A DNA stretch of 45,865 bases from Candidatus Krumholzibacteriota bacterium. GTDB lineage: Bacteria; Krumholzibacteriota; Krumholzibacteriia; Krumholzibacteriales; Krumholzibacteriaceae. Positions 39,473 through 45,865 of the stretch are shown one piece after another. The position numbers and the translations under genes were made by a program. The stretch spans positions 1 through 45,865 of the forward strand of contig JAUWCL010000027.1 of the NCBI GenBank assembly GCA_030609325.1, given 5' to 3'. The number at the start of each line of letters is the position of its first letter. Within the stretch, counting starts at the first letter, position 1. The notes under the pieces were generated by a model. That model made no database searches, was not told the origin of the DNA, and saw only the letters and a program-made list of their open reading frames with translations.

Positions 39473-40609
39473 ATGAGAAGAATACTGATGATGGTCGTAG
39501 TTCTCTCGCTGATCTCGGGGATGTCGTGTGAGAAAGCCCGGGAAGGAGGGGATGAGCCAGGAGCGCTCTCCGACGAGGAGTTTGCCAGGCCCGCAGAAGA
39601 CATAACCCGTAACATCTATCACTGCCAGAGGCTCCGGGGCGGGCCGATCATCGATGGCAGGATCAACGAAGAGGAGTGGAAGGGCGCAATCTGGACCGAG
39701 GATTTCGTTGATATCACCGGAGGTGGGGAGTACCCCCCCCTGCGTACCCAAGTGAGGATGGCGTGGGACGACGACTATTTCTTCGTGGCCGCCAGGCTCG
39801 AGGAGCCGCACGTTCAAGCGACGCTTACCGAGCGTGATGGCGTCATATGGCACGACAACGACTTCGAGGTGTTCATAGATCCCGACGGTGACACGCACGA
39901 ATACTACGAGCTCGAGATAAACGCCTTCGCAACCGTCTTCGACCTGTTTCTCGTAAAACCCTACCGGGACGGCGGACCGGCGGTTCATTACTGGGATATT
40001 GCCGGGCTGAAGAAGGCGGTGGGCATTGACGGCACCATCAACGATCCGTCGGACCGCGACACGGGCTGGGAGATCGAGATGGCGATACCGTGGAAGGTCC
40101 TTGCCGAGTGCGCCAACCGCGCCGCTCCTCCGTCTGAGGGCGACGTCTGGAGGATCAATTTCTCGCGCATCGAATGGAAGACGGTCGTCGAGGGAGGGCG
40201 TTACGTCAAGGCGACGGATCCGGAAACGGGGAAACCTTATGCCGAGAGCAACTGGACCTGGTCGCCGCAGGGGATCGTGAACATGCACTACCCCGAGATG
40301 TGGGGATACGTCCTTTTTACGAACGCGGTCAGGGCATGGGGCGGAGGCCCGTTCGAGCCCGGCCCCGAAGAAGAGGCCTGGGACGCACTTCGCGAGCTCT
40401 ATTATGCGGAGAAGACGTGGTTCCTCAGGTACGGGGAATACACCGCCGATTTCGGGGCTCTGGGCCTGAAGAACAGGGACATTTTCGATCATGAGTGGCC
40501 GCCGGTGCTCGAGGCTACGAAGAACAGGTTCGAGGCGAGGCTTAATACGCTGGACGGCTCGGGCGTCAAACAGATCACCGAGGACGGAAGGACCAGGATC
40601 ATCGAGTGA
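39473..40609 (+). CDS. CBM9-like carbohydrate-binding lipoprotein
   Basis: About 378 aa. Lipoprotein signal RRILMMVVVLSLISGMSC. The N-terminal ~200 residues of the mature part form a family-9-type sugar-binding module: PIIDGRINEEEWKGAIWTED, QVRMAWDDDYFFVAARLEEP, IWHDNDFEVFIDPDGDTHEY-YELEINA, GWEIEMAIPW, WRINFSRIEW and WTWSPQGIVNMHYPEMWGYV. A helical tail follows. Such proteins bind reducing ends or oligosaccharides at the cell surface; some belong to glycan-degradation sets, which suits the neighbouring GH99. AAGGAG lies 9 nt before the ATG at 39473; the frame back to 39377 is likely relic sequence. Confidence 0.85.
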   Translation: MRRILMMVVVLSLISGMSCEKAREGGDEPGALSDEEFARPAEDITRNIYHCQRLRGGPIIDGRINEEEWKGAIWTEDFVDITGGGEYPPLRTQVRMAWDDDYFFVAARLEEPHVQATLTERDGVIWHDNDFEVFIDPDGDTHEYYELEINAFATVFDLFLVKPYRDGGPAVHYWDIAGLKKAVGIDGTINDPSDRDTGWEIEMAIPWKVLAECANRAAPPSEGDVWRINFSRIEWKTVVEGGRYVKATDPETGKPYAESNWTWSPQGIVNMHYPEMWGYVLFTNAVRAWGGGPFEPGPEEEAWDALRELYYAEKTWFLRYGEYTADFGALGLKNRDIFDHEWPPVLEATKNRFEARLNTLDGSGVKQITEDGRTRIIE

Positions 40610-40646
40610 GCCTCACGCGGGGCCACAGGGGAGCGATCGAAGCGGT

Positions 40647-41333
40647 ATGAACGAAGCTGTCGAGGCATTCACCGTAGTGCTGATAGTGGCGAACGGGATC
40701 TTCTCGTTCCGCGGATTCGGCGACAGGCTGTTTCTCGAGAGGTATCTCTTTCACGCGGGGAGCATACTGGGGCGGCGGGAGTATTACAGGCTGTTGACCT
40801 CCGGTTTTCTTCACGCCAGCATTCCGCACCTCGCGTTCAACATGCTTGCCCTCTACTCGTTCAGCCAGGGAATAGGCCGGGTCGTCGGGATACTCGATTT
40901 TGTGCTGATATATTTCGGGAGCCTTATCGCCGGCAACATGCTCGCTCTCTGGATCCACCGGAAAAATCCCGATTACAGGGCGATCGGGGCATCCGGTGCG
41001 GTGAGCGGCGTCATATTCTCGAGTATTCTCATGTACCCGCACGGCTCGATCGCGTTCATCTTCTTTCCGATCGGTATCCCGTCATGGCTTTTCGGGATCG
41101 GATTCATCCTCATATCGATATACGGTATAAGGACGGGCCTGGGGAATCTCGGCCACGAGGCGCATCTCGGCGGCGCCATTGCGGGCGTGGTCATCTCGAT
41201 CATCCTTGAGCCGGGGATGCTGGGCGCGAGGCTCTGGCTGGTGCTGGCGCTGATCGTCCCGGTAGCGGTTTATCTTTACATTCTAGTCAAGAGGCCTGAC
41301 CTCGCGGGCAGAAGGAGGCACGGAGGGCGATGA
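40647..41333 (+). CDS. Rhomboid-family intramembrane serine protease
   Basis: 228 aa, six or seven spans. The oxyanion-hole region HASIPHLAFNMLALYSFS (Asn65), the catalytic Ser in AIGASGAVSG (Ser116) and the His in LGHEAHLGGAIAG (His163) complete the active site. It cleaves membrane-spanning segments of partner proteins; substrates unknown. The stop overlaps the patatin start (ATGA at 41330-41333), so translation is coupled. Start ATG 40647 is chosen to fit the first membrane span; its ribosome site is weak. Confidence 0.92.
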   Translation: MNEAVEAFTVVLIVANGIFSFRGFGDRLFLERYLFHAGSILGRREYYRLLTSGFLHASIPHLAFNMLALYSFSQGIGRVVGILDFVLIYFGSLIAGNMLALWIHRKNPDYRAIGASGAVSGVIFSSILMYPHGSIAFIFFPIGIPSWLFGIGFILISIYGIRTGLGNLGHEAHLGGAIAGVVISIILEPGMLGARLWLVLALIVPVAVYLYILVKRPDLAGRRRHGGR

Positions 41334-42250
41334 AGAAGATCGGGCTGGCGCTCGGGTCGGGAGCGGCCAGGGGACTGAGCCAGATCGGCCTGCTGCTCTG
41401 GCTGAAGAAAAACGGGATCGAGGTCAGCTGCATATCCGGCACATCAATAGGATCGGTAATCGGCGCCGCGATATCTTACGGATACACGCCCGAGTACCTG
41501 AGAGATCTCGCACTGGGTATCAAGTGGACCGATACGCTGAAGTATCTCAGGCCGTCGCTCAAAGGCAAGAGCTTCCTCGAATGGAGGAAGATGGACGAGT
41601 TCATGCGCGAGATGTTCGGAGACAGGACGATCGAGGAGCTCAAGATGCCCTACGCCTGCGTCGCCACCGATATCGACACGGGCGACGAGTACGTCTTCAG
41701 GACAGGACGGGTCACGGAAGCGCTGAGGGCGTCCGCCTGCATTCCGGCGATCTTTCCCGCTGTGGAGATGGAGGGACTCCACCTCGTCGACGGCGCGCTG
41801 GTAAATCCCGTTCCGATCAACGTCGCCTTCGAGCTGGGCGCTGAAGCTGTCATCGGTATAAACGTCAACCTGTCGATATTCACCGAGAGGATGACGTTCG
41901 GAGAAGTTCCCGCATCACGCATGGATAAAGTCGACAGCAGAATAAGAGAGCTCATCGAAAGGAACCCGCTGGTGCAGAAGAAGTTGATCGATACCAGTGG
42001 ACTCGCGGAAAAGTACCATAAACACCGCAGAAAACGGAAGATAATGGATGTAGTCACCGATACGGCTGCCATAACGGCTTCGAAGATCCTCTCCCTCCAG
42101 CTGCTCGATATCGACGGCCCTCTCTATCTTCTCAGGCCGGAAGTAGGCGGCTACCAGGATTTCGATTTCGACATGGCAGAGGATATAATCAACCACGGCT
42201 ACAGGAATGCCGTGGAAGCCGGCGACGAGCTGCTCAAGTTCTGTCGGTAA
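41330..42250 (+). CDS. Patatin-like phospholipase
   Basis: 306 aa. The oxyanion loop GSGAARGLSQIG (~9-20), nucleophile elbow GTSIGS (Ser39) and catalytic Asp in LVDGALVNP (Asp154) define the Ser-Asp dyad of RssA-type patatins. It probably hydrolyses acyl esters of membrane lipids in the cytoplasm. A basic stretch (KYHKHRRKRKIMD, ~225-237) may help membrane contact. It starts within the rhomboid stop codon and the APC gene follows 12 bp later, giving a tight operon that may handle membrane quality. Confidence 0.92.
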   Translation: MKKIGLALGSGAARGLSQIGLLLWLKKNGIEVSCISGTSIGSVIGAAISYGYTPEYLRDLALGIKWTDTLKYLRPSLKGKSFLEWRKMDEFMREMFGDRTIEELKMPYACVATDIDTGDEYVFRTGRVTEALRASACIPAIFPAVEMEGLHLVDGALVNPVPINVAFELGAEAVIGINVNLSIFTERMTFGEVPASRMDKVDSRIRELIERNPLVQKKLIDTSGLAEKYHKHRRKRKIMDVVTDTAAITASKILSLQLLDIDGPLYLLRPEVGGYQDFDFDMAEDIINHGYRNAVEAGDELLKFCR

Positions 42251-42262
42251 CGGCAAGGGGAA

Positions 42263-44104
42263 ATGATTGAGCTGAAAAAAGAGCTCGGACTCCTCCAAGT
42301 CTTCTGTCTCGCGAGCGGGGCCATGATAAGCTCGGGGCTGTTCATACTCCCCGGCATGGCCCACGCCCGTGCCGGCCCGGCCGTGATCGCGAGCTATTTT
42401 CTCGCCGCGCTCTTCGCACTGACCGGCCTGCTGAGCCAGGCCGAGCTCGTTTCGGCGATGCCCAAGGCGGGGGGGACGTATTTTTACGTCAAGCGCGCGA
42501 TGGGGCCGGCGATGGGATCGGTCGACGGACTCGTTACCTGGTTCTCGCTGACGCTCAAGAGCGCATTCGCCCTCGTGGGAATGGCCGCATTCACGGCGTA
42601 TATAATAGATCTCGACGTAAGGCTCATCGCGCTGGCGCTCTGTACGGTTTTTATCGTCCTGAACCTGGTCGGCATCAAGGAAGCGGCCAGGGTACAGGTC
42701 GTCCTCGTGGTCGGGTTGATCGCGGCGCTCACCGTTTACATAGTCAGGGGCGCGCCGTCGGTCACAGTCGAGAACCTCGCGCCGTTCAATCCCTATGGGC
42801 CGGGGGCGGTCCTCTCCACGGCCGGTTTCGTATTTGTCTCGTACGGCGGCCTTCTCAAGGTCGCGAGCGTTGCCGAAGAGGTAAAGGATCCGGGCCACGT
42901 GGTACCCCTTGGGATGATACTGTCGCTCCTCGTGGTCGGCCTGCTCTACGTGGCGGTCGTATTTGTCACGTCGGGTGTGATGGACGACGCGAAGCTCAAC
43001 ATTTCGATCACGCCGATATCTGACGGCGCCGCCGTCTTCCTTGGTAGCAAGGGACGGATAATCCTCAGCATAGCGGCGATATTCGCCTTCATCTCGACGG
43101 CCAACGCGGGAATCATGGCGGCGTCGAGATATCCTCTGGCCCTGAGCAGGGACAGGCTCCTCCCCGGAATGCTCGGGAGGGTCAACGAGAGGTTCAAGAC
43201 CCCCCATTTCTCGATCCTAGCCACGGGGATTATGATGTCGGTATTCCTCTTCTTCAAGCTCGACATACTCGTCAAGGCTGCCTCGGCCGTGATGATCCTG
43301 ACATATTCCTTCTCCTGCCTGTCGATCATCATACTTAGGGAGAGCGGGCTCCAGAATTACCAGCCCGTTTTCAAGTCGCCCCTGTACCCGTGGGTCCAGA
43401 TCGCCGGAATCGCCGGATCGATCTTCCTCCTCGCGGGCATGGGAAAAACCGCCCTGACGACGGCCGCCGCGGCCCTCTTCTGCGGATTCTTCGTCTACTG
43501 GGTATACGGGAGAATAAGGTCGGGAAGGGAGTTCGCGCTCCTCCACATCATCGAGAGGATAACGGCGAAGGAGCTCACGACCCGCTCGCTCGAATCGGAG
43601 CTGAAGGAGATAATCCGCGAGCGCGACGACATCGTGAAGGACCGCTTCGACCACCTCATAGAGAAAGCCATCGTGATGGACGTTGCCGGGCCGCTCAAGG
43701 CAGCCGAGTTTTTTGCAATGGTCGCCGACGAGATGGCCGACAGGCTCGGCATCGAAAAGGCGATCATGATGAAGCTCCTGCACGACAGGGAGAAGGACAG
43801 CAGCACGGTCCTGACGCCGGGCCTGGCGATTCCGCACATCGTTGTACACGGAGAGGGGCGGTTCGAGATAATGCTCGCGAGGTGCAGGGAGGGAGTCGAA
43901 TTCTCAGAATCCTCACCCAGCATCAGGGCGATATTCGTCCTGGCCGGCTCGCGCGACGAGAGGAATTTCCACCTGCGCGCCCTGGCGGGCCTGGCGCAGA
44001 TCGTGCAGGATTCGCATTTTGAGGAAAGATGGATCAAGGCGAAGGGCAGGGAGGGCCTCAGAGACCTGATACTACTTGGAAAGAGACGAAGGCATACGAC
44101 CTGA
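42263..44104 (+). CDS. APC-family amino-acid permease fused to a PTS EIIA(Ntr)-like domain
   Basis: 613 aa. Residues ~1-430 are a 12-span APC permease: ELGLLQVFCLASGAMISSGL, GGTYFYVKRAMGP, STAGFVFVSYGGLLKVASVA-EEVKDP, TANAGIMAASRYPLALSRD. After a charged linker (~430-465) a type-2 PTS EIIA domain follows (~465-605) with the phosphorylatable His in LTPGLAIPHIVVHGEG and a final ALAGLAQIV helix. The fusion suggests that transport is controlled by nitrogen-PTS-like phosphorylation or nucleotide signals. No EI or HPr gene is in the window. AAGGGG is close (3-4 nt) to the ATG. Confidence 0.9.
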   Translation: MIELKKELGLLQVFCLASGAMISSGLFILPGMAHARAGPAVIASYFLAALFALTGLLSQAELVSAMPKAGGTYFYVKRAMGPAMGSVDGLVTWFSLTLKSAFALVGMAAFTAYIIDLDVRLIALALCTVFIVLNLVGIKEAARVQVVLVVGLIAALTVYIVRGAPSVTVENLAPFNPYGPGAVLSTAGFVFVSYGGLLKVASVAEEVKDPGHVVPLGMILSLLVVGLLYVAVVFVTSGVMDDAKLNISITPISDGAAVFLGSKGRIILSIAAIFAFISTANAGIMAASRYPLALSRDRLLPGMLGRVNERFKTPHFSILATGIMMSVFLFFKLDILVKAASAVMILTYSFSCLSIIILRESGLQNYQPVFKSPLYPWVQIAGIAGSIFLLAGMGKTALTTAAAALFCGFFVYWVYGRIRSGREFALLHIIERITAKELTTRSLESELKEIIRERDDIVKDRFDHLIEKAIVMDVAGPLKAAEFFAMVADEMADRLGIEKAIMMKLLHDREKDSSTVLTPGLAIPHIVVHGEGRFEIMLARCREGVEFSESSPSIRAIFVLAGSRDERNFHLRALAGLAQIVQDSHFEERWIKAKGREGLRDLILLGKRRRHTT

Positions 44105-44134
44105 CAGTCCGGGCGGGAGAAAGGAATACAATCG

Positions 44135-44728
44135 ATGAACGGAAAGGAAGCCCTCGATAAACTTCTCGAGGGGAACAGGAGATACCTTGCGGGCGAGTGC
44201 CGGGGGGAGGGACGCCACGAGGACCGGAGGGCCGGGACGGTCTGCGGCCAGGCCCCTTTCGCTATAGTCCTTGGCTGTTCCGATTCGAGGGTGCCGCCCG
44301 AGATCATCTTCAACAGCGGCATCGGCGATCTCTTCGTCATCCGCGTCGCCGGGGGGGTGGCGGGCGAATTCGTCCTCGGATCGATTGAGTACGCCGCCGC
44401 GCATCTTCATACCCCCCTGCTGCTCGTGCTCGGCCATACGAATTGCGGAGCCGTTACGGCCGCCGTCGCAGGCGCAGAGGAAGAGGGACACATCGGGGCC
44501 GTCCTCTGCGAGCTCTGCGAAGCCGTCGAGGCTGCAGAGAGCAGCTGTATGGAGGATGCGGGCGAGGACGAACGGGTCTTTGCCGTAGTGAAGGAGCACG
44601 CGCTGATGACAGCCCGGAAGCTGCGCTCCTCCGAGCCGATCCTGAAGAAACTCATCGACGACGGCTCGCTGCTCGTAGCGGCGGCTCTCTACGACATCGA
44701 ATCGGGCGTCGTGTCGCTTCTCGAATAA
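44135..44728 (+). CDS. Beta-class carbonic anhydrase
   Basis: 197 aa. Zinc ligands and dyad are clear: Cys48-x-Asp50-x-Arg52 in VLGCSDSRVPPE and His101-x-x-Cys104 in LGHTNCGAV. It interconverts CO2 and bicarbonate. AAAGGA lies 9 nt before the ATG. It is the last gene of the GC-rich run; 35 bp after its stop a T8 tract occurs without a good stem, and base composition changes from there on. Confidence 0.95.
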   Translation: MNGKEALDKLLEGNRRYLAGECRGEGRHEDRRAGTVCGQAPFAIVLGCSDSRVPPEIIFNSGIGDLFVIRVAGGVAGEFVLGSIEYAAAHLHTPLLLVLGHTNCGAVTAAVAGAEEEGHIGAVLCELCEAVEAAESSCMEDAGEDERVFAVVKEHALMTARKLRSSEPILKKLIDDGSLLVAAALYDIESGVVSLLE

Positions 44729-44826
44729 GTGCTGGGAGGATGTTGGCCGGAGCACGCTGCATCTTTTTTTTCAGACCGGCATCTATGACCCAATTCATGT
44801 GTATAATGCGTGTTTCTTATTGGATG

Positions 44827-44835
44827 TGATATAAT
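44827..44835 (+). promoter_or_regulatory. Extended -10 promoter
   Basis: TGA-TATAAT is an exact extended -10 with no good -35. The leader to the ATG at 44890 is about 48 nt. Confidence 0.5.
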
Positions 44836-44889
44836 CATTAATATATGTACAAATGATGACCTGAGACTAATGGTTCAGAGGTGGGTGAT

Positions 44890-45375
44890 ATGAGAAGACA
44901 TTTTATCAGAAGAATTACAAATAGGTTTCTACATCTCTTGGCACGCTTTTTACCGGGAGCAGAATCTGTTCGTCCCTTCCTCCATAAACTGCGCGGAGTG
45001 AAAATTGGAAAAGACGTATTCATTGGGGAAGAGGTCTATTTGGAGAATGAATATCCTCATTATGTTGAAATCCACGATGAAGCTCAGATCGCATTAAGAG
45101 CAATTATCATGGCTCATGTGAGAGGTCCGGGTAAATTGATTATTTGTAAGAAGGCATGGATTGGTCCCAATTGCGTTGTCAGTGCTGTTACAGGGGAAGT
45201 TCTTACTATTGGTGAAGGTGCTGTTGTTGGAGCAGGTTCTGTCGTCACCAAGGATGTTCCACCATATACGTTTGTTGGTGGAGTGCCTGCTAAGCCATTA
45301 GCCAGGGTGACCGTACCTCTTATTCAGAGAAATACGTATACTGCTTTTAAAGAGGGATTGTTGCCACTGGAATAG
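44890..45375 (+). CDS. Left-handed beta-helix (hexapeptide) acyltransferase
   Basis: About 161 aa. After a basic helical start (MRRHFIRRITNRFLHLLARF) come hexapeptide turns: IGKDVFIGEEVYLENEYPHY, IHDEAQIALRAIIMAHVRG, CKKAWIGPNCVVSAVTGEV, LTIGEGAVVGAGSVVTKDVP, ending PYTFVGGVPAKPLARV, the standard WbbJ/LacA-type acetyltransferase tail. It likely O-acetylates a sugar in capsule or exopolysaccharide synthesis. The gene is much AT-richer than those before it, suggesting transfer. AGAGGTGG lies 5 nt before the ATG; GTG 44881 is an alternative. Confidence 0.88.
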   Translation: MRRHFIRRITNRFLHLLARFLPGAESVRPFLHKLRGVKIGKDVFIGEEVYLENEYPHYVEIHDEAQIALRAIIMAHVRGPGKLIICKKAWIGPNCVVSAVTGEVLTIGEGAVVGAGSVVTKDVPPYTFVGGVPAKPLARVTVPLIQRNTYTAFKEGLLPLE

Positions 45376-45441
45376 ATTCGTTGATCCTCAGAATAAAATA
45401 ATATTTGATGAAAGATAGTTGGTGTGTTGGTTTATTAAGTT

Positions 45442-45865
45442 ATGAATATCGGTAAATTAAAAAGAGCTGCCAATAGACATAAGTATATGCAGGACTATCC
45501 TGCCTATTCTGATTTTCTGAATTATATCCACAAGTATGATTATGTATGGAAAGTCTCTCAATCAGAAGTGGCTGAGTGGTGGGAGTGCAGACAGAGTGCG
45601 AAAATCAAGTTGGAGATAATAGAGAAAGGCCGATTGCACGTTTCTTGTCCTCTTGATGGATCTGTCATTGAAGTGGACGGTAAGGATTTGAGAACTCCGC
45701 CATTTGATATTCCTGTTTCAATGGAGTTACCGATTGGCGCCGTCCATGTGAGCTACTCCGATGAAGAGTGTGTCGATAAAGCCTTTCTTGATGAGATTGT
45801 TGGGCATCTTGGTTATGGTCATATTGAGGCAGGATTGCGTCGTGAGGGGGGGCGGGGGGGGGGGG
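45442..45865 (+). CDS. Partial ORF, polysaccharide-deacetylase C-terminal-like
   Basis: The frame opens with ATG at 45442 (MNIGKLKRAANRHKYMQDYP) and runs off the window. The region FLNYIHKYDYVWKVSQSEVA-EWWECRQ is like the C-terminal part of polysaccharide deacetylases associated with exopolysaccharide clusters, where it follows the catalytic domain. The catalytic domain is not upstream in any frame, so this is a fragment, a separate subunit or a degraded gene. It shares low GC with the preceding acyltransferase gene. The last ~20 bases are poly-G and cannot be trusted. Confidence 0.5.
   Translation, partial: MNIGKLKRAANRHKYMQDYPAYSDFLNYIHKYDYVWKVSQSEVAEWWECRQSAKIKLEIIEKGRLHVSCPLDGSVIEVDGKDLRTPPFDIPVSMELPIGAVHVSYSDEECVDKAFLDEIVGHLGYGHIEAGLRREGGRGGG
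45846..45865. other. Poly-G tract at window end, probable artefact
   Basis: Nineteen G and one C close the sequence, in a region that is otherwise AT-rich. Such ends arise when two-colour sequencers call no signal as G and the assembler keeps the read ends. Confidence 0.75.

Overview
The window is GC-rich bacterial DNA with mostly short intergenic gaps and mixed gene orientation. The organism has two membranes: there are many lipoprotein signal peptides, a beta-barrel-like protein and two secreted proteins ending in an FlgD/T9SS-type C-terminal domain (PNPFNP...TTI). A cobalamin-dependent class II ribonucleotide reductase, GlpX-type and RarA genes, and this style of secreted proteins fit an uncultured FCB-related phylum such as Krumholzibacteriota or Eisenbacteria. 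That placement is inference only.

Layout. 1-13 kb: HNH nuclease end, two secreted proteins with sorting domains, two TPR proteins, a zinc-ribbon membrane protein, a GlpX-like protein with altered metal ligands, RarA, a secreted protein ending in a WGxIK tag, a HAD phosphatase, a GNAT, a PP2C phosphatase and an outer-membrane protein. 13-16.4 kb: NrdJ and a flavin-reductase-like protein. 16.4-21.2 kb: an integron-like island. A tyrosine recombinase is followed at once by an attI-like core (GTTATAC) and at least four cassettes (lipoprotein; secreted WGxIK protein; small lipoprotein; VapBC), each closed by a ~130-140 bp attC-like repeat ending in GTTAT. A fifth unit (SUMF1-like lipoprotein) lacks a repeat and is joined to a vapC relic. 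The integrase points the same way as the cassettes and lacks the extra segment of classical IntI, so this looks like an inverse-integron system with a Xer-like integrase. It is the most interesting object here.

21.2-40 kb: small lipoproteins and membrane proteins, a GyrI-like protein, signal peptidase I, YihY, DUF2891, GNAT, a saccharopine-dehydrogenase-like enzyme, MscS, a metal-transporter-like protein and a GH99 lipoprotein. Between them lie at least nine decayed gene remnants (GNAT, CMD, SDR, proline iminopeptidase, heme-binding-like, DUF169-like, DUF3078-like, EamA, YitT), several not visible as ordinary ORFs. 40.6-44.7 kb: rhomboid protease, patatin, an APC permease fused to an EIIA domain, and a beta-carbonic anhydrase, in a tight co-directional row. 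After ~44.75 kb the DNA turns AT-rich with two polysaccharide-type genes, the second cut by the window end in a poly-G stretch that looks like a sequencing artefact.

No rRNA, tRNA or CRISPR array was seen.
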